Made by a program: the position numbers and the translations under genes. Positions 49,569 to 58,474 of a stretch of DNA of 64,000 nt are shown piece after piece. Source of the stretch: Novosphingobium guangzhouense. Its GTDB lineage: Bacteria > Pseudomonadota > Alphaproteobacteria > Sphingomonadales > Sphingomonadaceae. The stretch is from contig NZ_LYMM01000095.1 of assembly GCF_002896965.1 (NCBI RefSeq), positions 62,001 through 126,000 on the forward strand, in the 5' to 3' direction. The notes under the pieces are model-generated. The model did not search any database. It was not told the origin of the DNA and saw only the letters and a list, made by a program, of their open reading frames with translations. Within the stretch, counting starts at the first letter, position 1. Each line of letters opens with the position of its first letter.

Positions 49569-50936
49569 ATGGCTTCACGCGCCGACAACATCGCCAGCAC
49601 GCTCAGCCTGGCCAATTTCTCCAAAGCCACCGAGCTTAAGAACCGCATCTGGTTCACCATCGGCGCGCTTATCGTGTTCCGCTTCCTGAGCTTCGTGCCG
49701 CTGCCGGGCGTCAACCCGGTCGCGCTGCGCGACCTCTACCTGCAGACGCAGGGCGGCATCCTTGACCTGTTCAACACCTTTTCGGGCGGTTCGCTTTCGC
49801 GCATGAGCCTGATCGCGCTTGGCGTGATGCCTTACATCACTGCCTCGATCGTGGTGCAGCTGGCCGCGTCGCTGCATCCTGCGCTGGTCGCGCTGAAGAA
49901 GGAAGGCGAGGCCGGGCGCAAGAAGCTCAACCAGTACACGCGCTATGGCACCGTGCTGCTGTGCATCGTGCAGGGTTATGCGATCGCCACCGGGCTTGAG
50001 GCGCTGTCGACCTCGCGCGGTCTTGGCGCGGTCGTCGATCCGGGCCTCATGTTCCGCGTTGGTGCCGTGATCTCGCTGATCGGCGGAACCATGTTCCTGC
50101 TGTGGCTGGGTGAACAGATCACCTCGCGCGGGATCGGCAACGGCGTTTCGCTGATCATCATGGCCGGTATCGTCGCTCAGATGCCGACGTTCGCCAGCAA
50201 CCTGGGGGCGGCCTATTCGGCGGGTGATACCGGCTCGATCCTGATCATCGCGCTGATCGCGCTGGTGATCGCGATGATCCTGATGATCTGCTTCATGGAA
50301 CGTGCCACGCGCCGCCTGCTGATCCAGTATCCCAAGCGTGCTACGCAGCGCGGTATGATGCAGGCTGACCGCAGCCACCTGCCGCTCAAGCTGAACACCG
50401 CGGGCGTGATCCCGCCGATCTTCGCCAGCTCGCTGCTGCTGCTGCCACTGACGATCAGCCAGTTCGCCGGTAAGTCGCTGACACCGGAATCGACGATGGG
50501 CAAGATCGTGGTTTCGCTCAACCAGTACCTGGGGCACGGCAAGCCGCTCTACATGCTGCTGTACGCAGCCGGTATCGTGTTCTTCTGCTTCTTCTACACC
50601 GCTGTCGTCTTCAACCCGGAAGAGACGTCGGACAACCTGAAGAAGAACGGCGGCTTCATTCCGGGCATCCGGCCGGGCAAGAACACCGCGACTTATCTGG
50701 ACTACGTCCTGACACGCATCACCGTGATCGGTGCGGCCTATCTCGTCATCGTCTGCACGGTGCCTGAGTACTTCCTGTCGATGACGGGCTTGCCGCTGCT
50801 GTTCATGGGTGGCACGAGTCTGCTGATCGTCGTCAACGTGACCGTGGATACGATCACGCAGATCCAGTCGCACCTGCTGGCGCACCAGTACGGCGACCTC
50901 ATCAAGAAGGCCAAGTTGAAGGGCCGCATGCGCTGA
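49569..50936 (+). CDS. secY: Preprotein translocase subunit SecY
   Basis: 455-residue channel with ten membrane helices. NRIWFTIGALIVFRFLSFVPLPGVNP begins helix 1, SRMSLIALGVMPYITASI is the plug/TM2 region, and the cytosolic loop RKLIQYPKRA-type LLIQYPKRATQRG is present. Conserved FNPEETSDNLKKNGGFIPGIRPGKNT follows. Forms SecYEG with secE and secG encoded elsewhere; adk follows in 40 bp. Confidence 0.96.
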   Translation: MASRADNIASTLSLANFSKATELKNRIWFTIGALIVFRFLSFVPLPGVNPVALRDLYLQTQGGILDLFNTFSGGSLSRMSLIALGVMPYITASIVVQLAASLHPALVALKKEGEAGRKKLNQYTRYGTVLLCIVQGYAIATGLEALSTSRGLGAVVDPGLMFRVGAVISLIGGTMFLLWLGEQITSRGIGNGVSLIIMAGIVAQMPTFASNLGAAYSAGDTGSILIIALIALVIAMILMICFMERATRRLLIQYPKRATQRGMMQADRSHLPLKLNTAGVIPPIFASSLLLLPLTISQFAGKSLTPESTMGKIVVSLNQYLGHGKPLYMLLYAAGIVFFCFFYTAVVFNPEETSDNLKKNGGFIPGIRPGKNTATYLDYVLTRITVIGAAYLVIVCTVPEYFLSMTGLPLLFMGGTSLLIVVNVTVDTITQIQSHLLAHQYGDLIKKAKLKGRMR

Positions 50937-50976
50937 GGCGCATGCCGATAACGGAACACCGAGGGGGATTCAGGGC

Positions 50977-51624
50977 GTGAATATTATCCTGCTGGGGCCG
51001 CCGGGGGCGGGCAAGGGAACCCAGGCGCAGCGTCTCGTCGAAAAGCACGGCATGCGCCAGCTTTCGACCGGCGATATGCTGCGCGCAGCAGTCAAGGCTG
51101 GGACGCCGACCGGGCTCGAAGCCAAGGCTGTCATGGAGCGCGGAGAACTGGTTTCTGACGCCATCGTCTCGGCGCTGATCGGGGACGAGCTTGACGCGAT
51201 GGGTGCCGATACCGGCGCCATCTTTGACGGTTATCCGCGCACCGAAGCACAGGCTGAATCGCTCGACGCGATCCTTGAGGTGCGCGGTCGCAAGCTTGAT
51301 CACGTGATCGAGCTTGAAGTGAACGAGGATGCGCTGGTCGAGCGTATCACCGGCCGTTTCACCTGCGCCACTTGCGGCAAGGGCTATCATGACACCTTCG
51401 AAAAGCCGAAGGTCGAAGGCACCTGCGACAAGTGCGGTGGGCATGAATTCAAGCGTCGTCCTGACGACAACGCCGAAACCGTGCGTACCCGCATGGCCGA
51501 GTATCGCGCCAAGACCGCGCCGATCCTGCCGGTCTACGAGGCGCGTGGCATCGTGGCCAAGGTCGATGGCATGGCCGACATGGATGAAGTGACGGCGGCG
51601 ATAGAGGATATCCTCGCGCGCTGA
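50977..51624 (+). CDS. adk: Adenylate kinase with four-cysteine LID
   Basis: 215 residues, AMP + ATP to 2 ADP. P-loop GPPGAGKGTQAQRL, STGDMLRAA, FDGYPRT. The LID has Cys130, 133, 150 and 153 (FTCATCGKGYHD, GTCDKCGG), a structural zinc site typical of alphaproteobacterial and Gram-positive long forms. GTG start. Usual position after secY. Confidence 0.96.
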   Translation: MNIILLGPPGAGKGTQAQRLVEKHGMRQLSTGDMLRAAVKAGTPTGLEAKAVMERGELVSDAIVSALIGDELDAMGADTGAIFDGYPRTEAQAESLDAILEVRGRKLDHVIELEVNEDALVERITGRFTCATCGKGYHDTFEKPKVEGTCDKCGGHEFKRRPDDNAETVRTRMAEYRAKTAPILPVYEARGIVAKVDGMADMDEVTAAIEDILAR

Positions 51625-51648
51625 GCCGCATTGGCCAAAGCAAATGAC

Positions 51649-51691
51649 GCGACCCGGAGCGGCTTTATGCCGTTTCGGGTCGCTTCGTTTT
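51649..51691 (+). terminator. Terminator after adk
   Basis: GCGACCCG/CGGGTCGC outer stem and CGGC/GCCG inner stem with a TTTAT loop, then TTCGTTTTC. Confidence 0.75.
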
Positions 51692-51803
51692 CAGCCCTCA
51701 TCATGCTTGCAGAAAGGGGATGGGGATGACGACGCTCATGCGATCTGGCATGGATGGTCCCGCGACATTGACGGGGCGTTCGCGGCCGGGCAGGGGCAAC
51801 TTT

Positions 51804-52502
51804 ATGAAGTCTTTCGCATTTGCGCTGGCTGCGGCCGGCATGGCGCTCGTTCCTTCGCTGGCCAGCGCGAACGTTGCGCAGGTGGCGGCCAACGGCTTCG
51901 TTGTGCGTCACGTAGCGCAGGTTTCGGCGAGCCCTGATGAGGTATGGGCAGTGTTGATCAAGCCTTCCGTCTGGTGGGATTCGGACCATACCTGGTCTGG
52001 CGATGCGGCGAACCTGACACTCGACGCGCGGGCGGGGGGCTGCTTCTGCGAGATGCTGCCGAATGAAACGTCGCCCAAGGCTTCGCCGCGCGGCGGGGTT
52101 GAGCACATGCGGGTCGTTTACGTCGAGCGGGGTCGCGCATTGCGCATGAGCGGTGCACTTGGTCCGCTGCAGTCCGATGCGGTGAACGGCACGCTTACCA
52201 TGCAGTTGAAGGGTGACGGGAAGGGCGGTACGCAAGTGCTGCTGGAATACGTCGTCGGCGGTTTCTCGCGCACGCCGTTCGAAAAGCTTGCGCCCGGCGT
52301 GGATGGTATGCTCGGCGGGCAGATGCAGCGGCTGACCGAGAAGCTGGGCGGGGCGTTCGCCGCGGCCTTCCCGAAGATGGAAGCCGAAGTTTCTGAAGCG
52401 CCCGAAGCGGAAATGCCGGCGGAAGATCCGGCGGCAGGGCTCGATATCGTGCCGCTGTCGGATCACCCGCCAGCCGGTACCGGGCCGCTGGTCGGCCGTT
52501 GA
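51804..52502 (+). CDS. Secreted SRPBCC (START-like) domain protein
   Basis: A 232-residue protein. A Sec signal peptide (FALAAAGMALVPSLASA) is followed by a helix-grip domain: VRHVAQVSASPDEVWAVLIKPSVWWD, GCFCEMLP, RVVYVERGRALRMSGALGPLQ, TQVLLEYVVGG. These proteins bind lipids or other hydrophobic ligands; an exported version is unusual. Ala/Glu/Pro tail. The ATG at 51804 is the start that yields a signal peptide; AGGGGC lies upstream. Inserted between adk and rpsM. Confidence 0.7.
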   Translation: MKSFAFALAAAGMALVPSLASANVAQVAANGFVVRHVAQVSASPDEVWAVLIKPSVWWDSDHTWSGDAANLTLDARAGGCFCEMLPNETSPKASPRGGVEHMRVVYVERGRALRMSGALGPLQSDAVNGTLTMQLKGDGKGGTQVLLEYVVGGFSRTPFEKLAPGVDGMLGGQMQRLTEKLGGAFAAAFPKMEAEVSEAPEAEMPAEDPAAGLDIVPLSDHPPAGTGPLVGR

Positions 52503-52849
52503 GGCGGCGGGTCCTGCTTTGGGATGGCAGCCGCCCGCCGCTACGCACTTTGACTGCCTGCGCGAATTGCGTTAAACAGGCTTCACAGGCGCGACACCTG
52601 GCGCCTCCGTTCATGGAGGTCGGCGCCGGTCGACGCTTCGGGCGTGGACGCCCGGCGTTGACTCCGCGCGCGAATCGTTTTAAGCGCGCCCTTCACTCGA
52701 CAGCAAACGGTAGTCCGGAAGGCCAATATCGCGTGTCCACAACACCCGCGAATTACTGCCAGCCGGACCTTTTGCCATTTGACTTCCCCGAGTGTTGCAG
52801 CGTTGAGATGGAGGCGCGCGCTCGCGCCTCTGTGGAGCAGGAGAATTAA
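52503..52849 (+). other. 347-bp spacer upstream of rpsM
   Basis: No convincing gene. It holds the promoter at 52550-52578 and the rpsM ribosome site GGAGCAGGAG. A few short inverted repeats (for example GGGCGTGGACGCCC near 52640) lie in the leader and could be regulatory. Confidence 0.5.
52550..52578 (+). promoter_or_regulatory. Promoter of the alpha operon
   Basis: TTGACT (52550-52555), 17 bp, TAAACA (52573-52578), the best housekeeping-type match in the spacer before rpsM-rpsK-rpoA. Confidence 0.5.
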
Positions 52850-53218
52850 GTGGCTCGTATTGCAGGGGTAAATCTCCCCACCAACAAGCGCGTTATCATC
52901 GCGCTGACGTATATCCACGGCATCGGCCGTACCAAGGCACTGGAGATCGCTGACAAGCTCGGCATCGATCACACCCGCCGCATTCAGGACCTGTCGGACG
53001 CCGAAGTCCTGCAGATTCGCGAAACCATCGACGCTGAACACACCGTCGAAGGTGACCTTCGTCGCGAAACCGCGATGAACATCAAGCGCCTGATGGACCT
53101 TGCCTGCTACCGTGGCCTGCGTCACCGCAAGGGTCTTCCGGTTCGTGGTCAGCGCACGCACACCAATGCGCGCACCCGCAAGGGCAAGGCCAAGCCGATC
53201 GCCGGCAAGAAGAAGTAA
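52850..53218 (+). CDS. rpsM: 30S ribosomal protein S13
   Basis: 122 residues: ARIAGVNLPTNKRVIIALTYIHGIGRTKA and the C-terminal RGLRHRKGLPVRGQRTHTNARTRKG. GTG start after GGAGCAGGAG. First gene of the alpha operon. Confidence 0.96.
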   Translation: MARIAGVNLPTNKRVIIALTYIHGIGRTKALEIADKLGIDHTRRIQDLSDAEVLQIRETIDAEHTVEGDLRRETAMNIKRLMDLACYRGLRHRKGLPVRGQRTHTNARTRKGKAKPIAGKKK

Positions 53219-53277
53219 GCCGAGGGAGCCGCAAGGCTTTCGGTTCCCCGCAGCGATAATTCGACAGGATATACGAT

Positions 53278-53667
53278 ATGGCACGCGAACCTCAGCGCAT
53301 TAAGCGCCGCGAGCGCAAGAACATCACGAGCGGCATCGCTCACGTGAATGCTAGCTTCAACAACACCATGGTGACCATCACCGATGCCCAGGGCAACGCG
53401 ATCTCGTGGTCCTCGGCCGGTATGATGGGCTTCAAGGGCAGCCGCAAGTCGACCCCGTATGCCGCTCAGGTGGCAGCGGACGACGCTGGCAAGAAGGCCG
53501 CCGAGCACGGCGTCCGCACCCTCGAAGTCGAGGTCAAGGGCCCGGGTTCGGGCCGTGAGAGCGCCCTTCGCGCCCTCCAGGCCGTCGGCTTCACGATTAC
53601 CTCGATCCGCGACGTCACGCCGATTCCGCACAACGGCGTGCGTCCCTCGAAGCGCCGCCGCGTCTGA
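53278..53667 (+). CDS. rpsK: 30S ribosomal protein S11
   Basis: 129 residues: SGIAHVNASFNNTMVTITDAQGNAISWSSAGMMGFKGSRKSTPYAAQ and the tail VTPIPHNGVRPSKRRRV. mRNA exit platform protein. Confidence 0.96.
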   Translation: MAREPQRIKRRERKNITSGIAHVNASFNNTMVTITDAQGNAISWSSAGMMGFKGSRKSTPYAAQVAADDAGKKAAEHGVRTLEVEVKGPGSGRESALRALQAVGFTITSIRDVTPIPHNGVRPSKRRRV

Positions 53668-53679
53668 TCGAGCTAATGC

Positions 53680-53702
53680 GGGCGGTGACCGGTCGCCGCC
53701 CG
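53680..53702 (+). other. Inverted repeat between rpsK and rpoA
   Basis: GCGGGCGGTGACC and GGTCGCCGCCCG form a near-perfect palindrome with no spacer and no U tract; perhaps an RNA processing or pausing hairpin. Confidence 0.35.
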
Positions 53703-53772
53703 TCTTCGGAACGTCCCGGGCCTCTCCACCAGGCCTTCGGGGCGTAACCGCCATCACTCCCAGGGGAAGTCC

Positions 53773-54840
53773 ATGACTGTCAACATCAAGAACTGGCAGG
53801 AACTCAAGAAGCCGAACAGCCTTGAGATCAAGCCGGGACCAGACCCCAAGCTGAAGGCAACTTTCGTTGCCGAACCTCTTGAGCGCGGCTTCGGCCTGAC
53901 GCTCGGCAACGCGCTGCGTCGCGTGCTGCTTTCGTCGCTGCAGGGTGCGGCGATCACCTCGATCAAGATCGAGAACGTGCTCCACGAATTCTCGTCGCTC
54001 GCTGGCGTGCGTGAAGACGTCACGGACATCGTCCTGAACGTCAAGCAGATCGCACTCAAGATGCAGGGCGACGGTCCGAAGCGCCTGCAGCTGTCGGCCA
54101 CCGGTCCTTGCGCCGTCACCGCCGGTGACATCGCTGTTTCGGGCGACATCGAGGTCATGAACAAGGACCTCGTGATCTGCCACCTCGACGATGGTGCGAC
54201 GCTCAACATGGAGCTGACCGCCGACTCGGGCAAGGGTTACGTCCCCGCTGTGTCGAACCGTCCGGTCGACGCACCGATCGGCCTGATCCCGGTCGACTCG
54301 CTCTACTCGCCGGTTCGCCAAGTGAGCTACAAGGTCGAGAACGCCCGCATTGGCCAGGAGCTCGACTTCGACAAGCTCAACCTGACGGTCGAGACCGACG
54401 GCACCGTGACCCCTGAAGACGCCGTGGCTTACGCCGCGCGCATCCTGCAGGACCAGCTGGCGCTGTTCGTCCACTTCGAAGACATCGCCCCGGTTGGCGC
54501 TTCGCCGATGATCGGCGTGGCTGTCGGCGGCGCGGCGGCTTCGGAAGAGAGCGACACCAACCAGCTCAATCGCTACCTTCTCAAGAAGGTGGACGAGCTG
54601 GAACTGTCGGTCCGTTCGGCCAACTGCCTCAAGAACGACAACATCATCTACATCGGCGATCTGGTCCAGAAGACCGAAGCCGAGATGCTGCGCACGCCGA
54701 ACTTCGGCCGCAAGTCGCTCAACGAGATCAAGGAAGTCCTGTCCTCGATGGGTCTGCGCCTCGGCATGGACATTCCGGGCTGGCCGCCCGAGAACATCGA
54801 AGAGATGGCGAAGAAGCTGGAGCAGGAACTGCTCGGCTGA
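53773..54840 (+). CDS. rpoA: RNA polymerase subunit alpha
   Basis: 355 residues. The N-terminal assembly domain has FVAEPLERGFGLTLGNALRRVLLSSLQGAA; the C-terminal promoter and activator-contact domain has LELSVRSANCLKNDNIIYIGDLVQKTEAEMLRTPNFGRKSLNEIKEVL. Followed by a strong terminator rather than rplQ. Confidence 0.97.
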   Translation: MTVNIKNWQELKKPNSLEIKPGPDPKLKATFVAEPLERGFGLTLGNALRRVLLSSLQGAAITSIKIENVLHEFSSLAGVREDVTDIVLNVKQIALKMQGDGPKRLQLSATGPCAVTAGDIAVSGDIEVMNKDLVICHLDDGATLNMELTADSGKGYVPAVSNRPVDAPIGLIPVDSLYSPVRQVSYKVENARIGQELDFDKLNLTVETDGTVTPEDAVAYAARILQDQLALFVHFEDIAPVGASPMIGVAVGGAAASEESDTNQLNRYLLKKVDELELSVRSANCLKNDNIIYIGDLVQKTEAEMLRTPNFGRKSLNEIKEVLSSMGLRLGMDIPGWPPENIEEMAKKLEQELLG

Positions 54841-54868
54841 TCGGATCTTCGGGTTTCGAAATGAAGAG

Positions 54869-54906
54869 GGCCTCGCGGGAAACCGCGGGGCCTTTTTCTT
54901 TTCTTT
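54869..54906 (+). terminator. Terminator after rpoA
   Basis: GGCCTCGCGG pairs with CCGCGGGGCC (one G-U) over GAAA, then TTTTTCTTTTCTTT. Strong. Confidence 0.9.
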
Positions 54907-54938
54907 GCGCCGGATCGCTTTGCGATTAGGTTCGGATC

Positions 54939-55487
54939 ATGCAGGACGTGGAAGCGATCATCGAGAGAGTGCGCAGGCGTTCATTGCTGTGCGCCGCCGG
55001 TATTATTGTAGCCGTATTGATAACATGTATGCTGTCAGGCGCTGCACTACTTCAACCCGTGCTTTTGGTGGCGATTGCCATCCCGATCTGGGATTGGATA
55101 TGGTGGCGCAGGAAGCGCGAATTCGCCATGCTGGTACCTGTCGAAGAGTGTCTGGCGTGGCAACGCGAGGATGAGCGCGATGCGCTGTTTGCCAGCAAGC
55201 CGGCACAGTGCTTGGGGGCCATCCTGATGGTGGGCTGCGCAATCGGATATCTGCTAAGCGGTTGGTACACGGGCGAGGTCTACGTATTCGGATTGGTCCT
55301 TCCTGACGATACATTGCGGGTCGCAGATGCCCCCGTCGGATATTGGCTCTGGATGGGGATGTGGATTGTGATCCTGTGCGTAGGATTGCGTGCGGCGGCG
55401 CAGACCATGTTCCCGCGAATGATGGGCCCCCCGCGCAGCTTCGATGGCTACTGGCTTCGGTGCGACGGCTTGACGTTCAAGCCTTGA
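54939..55487 (+). CDS. Membrane protein of unknown function between rpoA and rplQ
   Basis: A 182-residue protein with four hydrophobic segments (about residues 16-34, 36-55, 90-110 and 134-153). WDWIWWRRKREFAMLVPVEECL is a charged loop between them. No family recognised. Base composition is slightly richer in A+T than the ribosomal genes beside it. The ATG at 54939 has no strong ribosome site. It interrupts the usual rpoA-rplQ pair. Confidence 0.5.
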   Translation: MQDVEAIIERVRRRSLLCAAGIIVAVLITCMLSGAALLQPVLLVAIAIPIWDWIWWRRKREFAMLVPVEECLAWQREDERDALFASKPAQCLGAILMVGCAIGYLLSGWYTGEVYVFGLVLPDDTLRVADAPVGYWLWMGMWIVILCVGLRAAAQTMFPRMMGPPRSFDGYWLRCDGLTFKP

Positions 55488-55614
55488 CTCGCTCGCCGTT
55501 TTCGTATTGAGGGCGCGCTTCACACGTAAGTGAACCGGCTATGGGCGGTGGCCGTACCACATCGCCCGGCAGGCAGTACCTTGAACGGCTGTCTGACGAA
55601 CCAAGGAAGAGAAC

Positions 55615-56037
55615 ATGCGTCACAAGTATGGCCAGCGCAAGCTGCAGCGTACCTCGGGCCACCGCGCCGCCCTGCTGCGCAACATGGCCGCCGCGCTCAT
55701 CAAGCACGAGCAGATCCAGACCACCACGGCGAAGGCCAAGGAACTGCGTCCCTACGTCGAGAAGCTGATCACGCTCGCGAAGAAGGGCGGCCTGTCGAAC
55801 CGCCGCCTGGCGCACGCCCGCCTGATGGACGAGACCCAGGAAAAGAAGCTGTTCGAAGTCCTCGCCGAGCGTTTCGCCGGTCGTGACGGCGGCTACACCC
55901 GCATCATCAAGGCCGGTTACCGCGCTTCGGACGCTGCTCCGATCGCGATCATCGAACTGGTCGACCGCGACGTGGACGCCAAGGGTCAGGATTCGGGCCC
56001 GGTGACCACCGACGCCGAGGAATTCGTCGAGGCGTAA
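55615..56037 (+). CDS. rplQ: 50S ribosomal protein L17
   Basis: 140 residues: MRHKYGQRKLQRTSGHRAALLRNMAAALIKHEQIQTTTAKAKELRPYVEKLITLAKK and GGYTRIIKAGYRASDAAPIAIIELVDRD. AAGGAAGAG precedes the ATG. Separated from rpoA by a terminator and a membrane protein gene, so it needs its own promoter. Confidence 0.96.
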   Translation: MRHKYGQRKLQRTSGHRAALLRNMAAALIKHEQIQTTTAKAKELRPYVEKLITLAKKGGLSNRRLAHARLMDETQEKKLFEVLAERFAGRDGGYTRIIKAGYRASDAAPIAIIELVDRDVDAKGQDSGPVTTDAEEFVEA

Positions 56038-56069
56038 GCCGCACGGCGTCCTCGAAAGGACAAGGAAAG

Positions 56070-56105
56070 GCGGTCGCGGACTTCGGTTTGCGGCCGCTTT
56101 TTCTT
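56070..56105 (+). terminator. Terminator after rplQ
   Basis: GCGGTCGC pairs with GCGGCCGC (one G-U) over 12 nt, then TTTTTCTT. Confidence 0.78.
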
Positions 56106-56167
56106 GCGCGTCGTCCGGCTAAGGTCGATGTAACGGGCTTATGACAAGGACAGGGTCGGGAGGACGT

Positions 56168-58387
56168 GTGAAAGCTGGAAGTCTGCGGGGCGTGGCGGCG
56201 ATCTTGCTGTCAGGCTTGTTCTCGGGGGTGGCGACGCCCATCTGGGCTGGGCCTATGACAGATATCACGTATCCCGAGACCCGCCGCGACACCGTCGTTG
56301 AAACCCATTTCGGCGAGCAGATAGCCGATCCCTACCGATGGCTGGAGGACGATGTGCGCCATGCGCCGGAGGTCTCCGACTGGGTCAGCCGCGAGAACGC
56401 CGTCACCGCGACATACTTGTCCACGCTGCCGCAGCGCGAACGGTTTCAGCGCCGTATCCGCGCCTTCATGGACTACGAGCGGTTCGGTATCCCGGTGAAG
56501 GGCGGCGGCAATTACTTCTACACGCGCAACACGGGTCTGCAGAATCAGGCGCAGCTGTTCGTGCGCAGCGGCCTGAACGGCACGCCGCGCCTGCTGCTTG
56601 ACCCCAATGCATGGGCCAGGGACGGCGCGACCGCGCTGGATTCGTGGGAGCCGTCGCAGAAGGGGCGCTATCTGCTCTATTCCGTTCAGGACGGCGGCAG
56701 CGACTGGCGTATCCTGCGGGTTCTGGATGTGAAGAGTGGAAAGCCGCTGGAAGACGAAATCCGCTGGGCCAAGTTCACGACGCTGGCATGGGTGGGTGAA
56801 GAGGGTTTCCTCTATTCGCGCTTTCCCGCGCCCGAGGAAGGCGCCGCGTTTCAGTCCCTCAACTACAATCAGGCGGTCTACTTTCATCGTATCGGCACAT
56901 CGCAGGACGCCGACGAGCTTGTCTATGCGACGCCCGACGTGCCCGATCTGGGCCATGTTGCCGAAGTGACGCAGGACGGCCGTCTTGCACTCATCACCAG
57001 CCATGTCGGCACCGATGCGCGATACGAAGTGCGGGTGATCGATCTGTCGAAGCGCAAGCGCGCGGGATGGAAGGCGGTCCCGCTTGTCACCGGCTTCACG
57101 GATGACTGGAAACTGGTCGAAGGGGCCGGGCGCAAGCTTTGGTATGTGACCAACAAGGACGCGCCGCGCTATCGCCTTGTGGGCATCGATCTTGATGCGC
57201 CAAGTCCGCAATGGAACCAGATCGTTGCCGAACGCGAGGATATTCTGGAGCGCGCGGGCATCGTGGGCGATCGGCTGATCCTCAACTACATGCGCGATGC
57301 GGCGAGCCACGCGGAAATCCTTGCGCTGGACGGCAGTGCGGCAACCACGCTTTCGCTCAACGGCATCGGGACCGCATCGGGCTTTCGTGGGCGTCCCGGC
57401 GATCCGGAGACGTTTTACGCCTTCACCAGCTTCAACTGCCCGGCATCGATCTATCGGATGGATCTTGCGACGGGGACAACCACGCCCTTCGCGACGCCCA
57501 AGATGTGCTACGATCCGGGTGCCTACGTGGTCGAGCAGCGCTTCTTCACCTCGAAGGACGGCACCCGTGTGCCGATGTTCATCGTGCGCAGCCGTGCCGT
57601 GGCGCGCGCAAAACAGCCGGTGCCGACGCTGCTCTACGGCTATGGCGGTTTCGACGTATCGCTTACCCCCGGCTTCTCGGCGACGCGGATGGCCTGGCTG
57701 GAGGCGGGCGGGGCCTTTGCAATGGCCAACCTGCGCGGCGGCGGGGAGTACGGGCGCGCGTGGCATGATGCGGGACGACGCGAGAACAAGCAGAACGTCT
57801 TCGACGATTTCATCGCGGCGGGCGAGTTCCTCGTGAAAGAGGGCATCGCAAAGCGGGACGGGCTGGCGATCCAGGGTGGTTCCAACGGCGGCTTGCTGGT
57901 CGGCGCGGTGGTGAACCAGCGGCCGGACCTGTTCGCGGCGGCGGTGGCGCAAGTGGGCGTCATGGACATGCTGCGCTTCGACCGCTTCACCGCCGGTCGT
58001 TACTGGACCGATGACTACGGCCGCCCCGATCAGGAAGCCGACTTCAAGGTGCTGCGCGCCTATTCGCCGTATCACAACATCCGTGAGGGCGCGCATTACC
58101 CCGCGATCCTGGTGACGACGGCGGACACTGACGACCGCGTGGTGCCGGGGCACTCGTTCAAGTACACGGCGGCGCTGCAGCACGCTGATCTTGGCGACAA
58201 GCCACGCCTTATCCGCATCGAGACACGCGCGGGTCATGGCTCCGGCAAGCCGACCGACAAGGCGATCGAGGAGGGCGCGGACATCCTTGCTTTCGTGGCG
58301 CAGTGGACCGGGCTGAAGCTTCCCGCCGAAACCAGCGTGGCACAGGCCGGTGGCGCGATGGGAGGATCTGCCGGGGCAAAGCCGTGA
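56168..58387 (+). CDS. Prolyl oligopeptidase (S9A), secreted
   Basis: A 739-residue serine peptidase cutting after proline in short peptides. A signal peptide (VAAILLSGLFSGVATPIWAG) precedes the family start YPETRRDTVVETHFGEQIADPYRWLED. A seven-blade propeller spans about residues 75-430. The hydrolase has YGYGGFDVSLTPGF, ANLRGGGEYGRAWHDAG, the nucleophile Ser572 in IQGGSNGGLL, Asp in TADTDDRVVPGHS and His in RAGHGSGKP. GTG start at 56168 follows GGGAGGA; an ATG nine codons upstream is possible. Confidence 0.9.
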   Translation: MKAGSLRGVAAILLSGLFSGVATPIWAGPMTDITYPETRRDTVVETHFGEQIADPYRWLEDDVRHAPEVSDWVSRENAVTATYLSTLPQRERFQRRIRAFMDYERFGIPVKGGGNYFYTRNTGLQNQAQLFVRSGLNGTPRLLLDPNAWARDGATALDSWEPSQKGRYLLYSVQDGGSDWRILRVLDVKSGKPLEDEIRWAKFTTLAWVGEEGFLYSRFPAPEEGAAFQSLNYNQAVYFHRIGTSQDADELVYATPDVPDLGHVAEVTQDGRLALITSHVGTDARYEVRVIDLSKRKRAGWKAVPLVTGFTDDWKLVEGAGRKLWYVTNKDAPRYRLVGIDLDAPSPQWNQIVAEREDILERAGIVGDRLILNYMRDAASHAEILALDGSAATTLSLNGIGTASGFRGRPGDPETFYAFTSFNCPASIYRMDLATGTTTPFATPKMCYDPGAYVVEQRFFTSKDGTRVPMFIVRSRAVARAKQPVPTLLYGYGGFDVSLTPGFSATRMAWLEAGGAFAMANLRGGGEYGRAWHDAGRRENKQNVFDDFIAAGEFLVKEGIAKRDGLAIQGGSNGGLLVGAVVNQRPDLFAAAVAQVGVMDMLRFDRFTAGRYWTDDYGRPDQEADFKVLRAYSPYHNIREGAHYPAILVTTADTDDRVVPGHSFKYTAALQHADLGDKPRLIRIETRAGHGSGKPTDKAIEEGADILAFVAQWTGLKLPAETSVAQAGGAMGGSAGAKP

Positions 58388-58474
58388 AGCGGTTCATGCA
58401 TAGGACAGCATGAGCAGCGTATCGCGCTGGTACTGGGCGGCGCGGACCGTGCGCGCCGGATAGGGTTTCTTCCG

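Noticed and set aside
52499..52849. A 116-codon frame ahead of rpsM
   Set aside because: It runs through the promoter and ribosome site of rpsM and has no family sequence.
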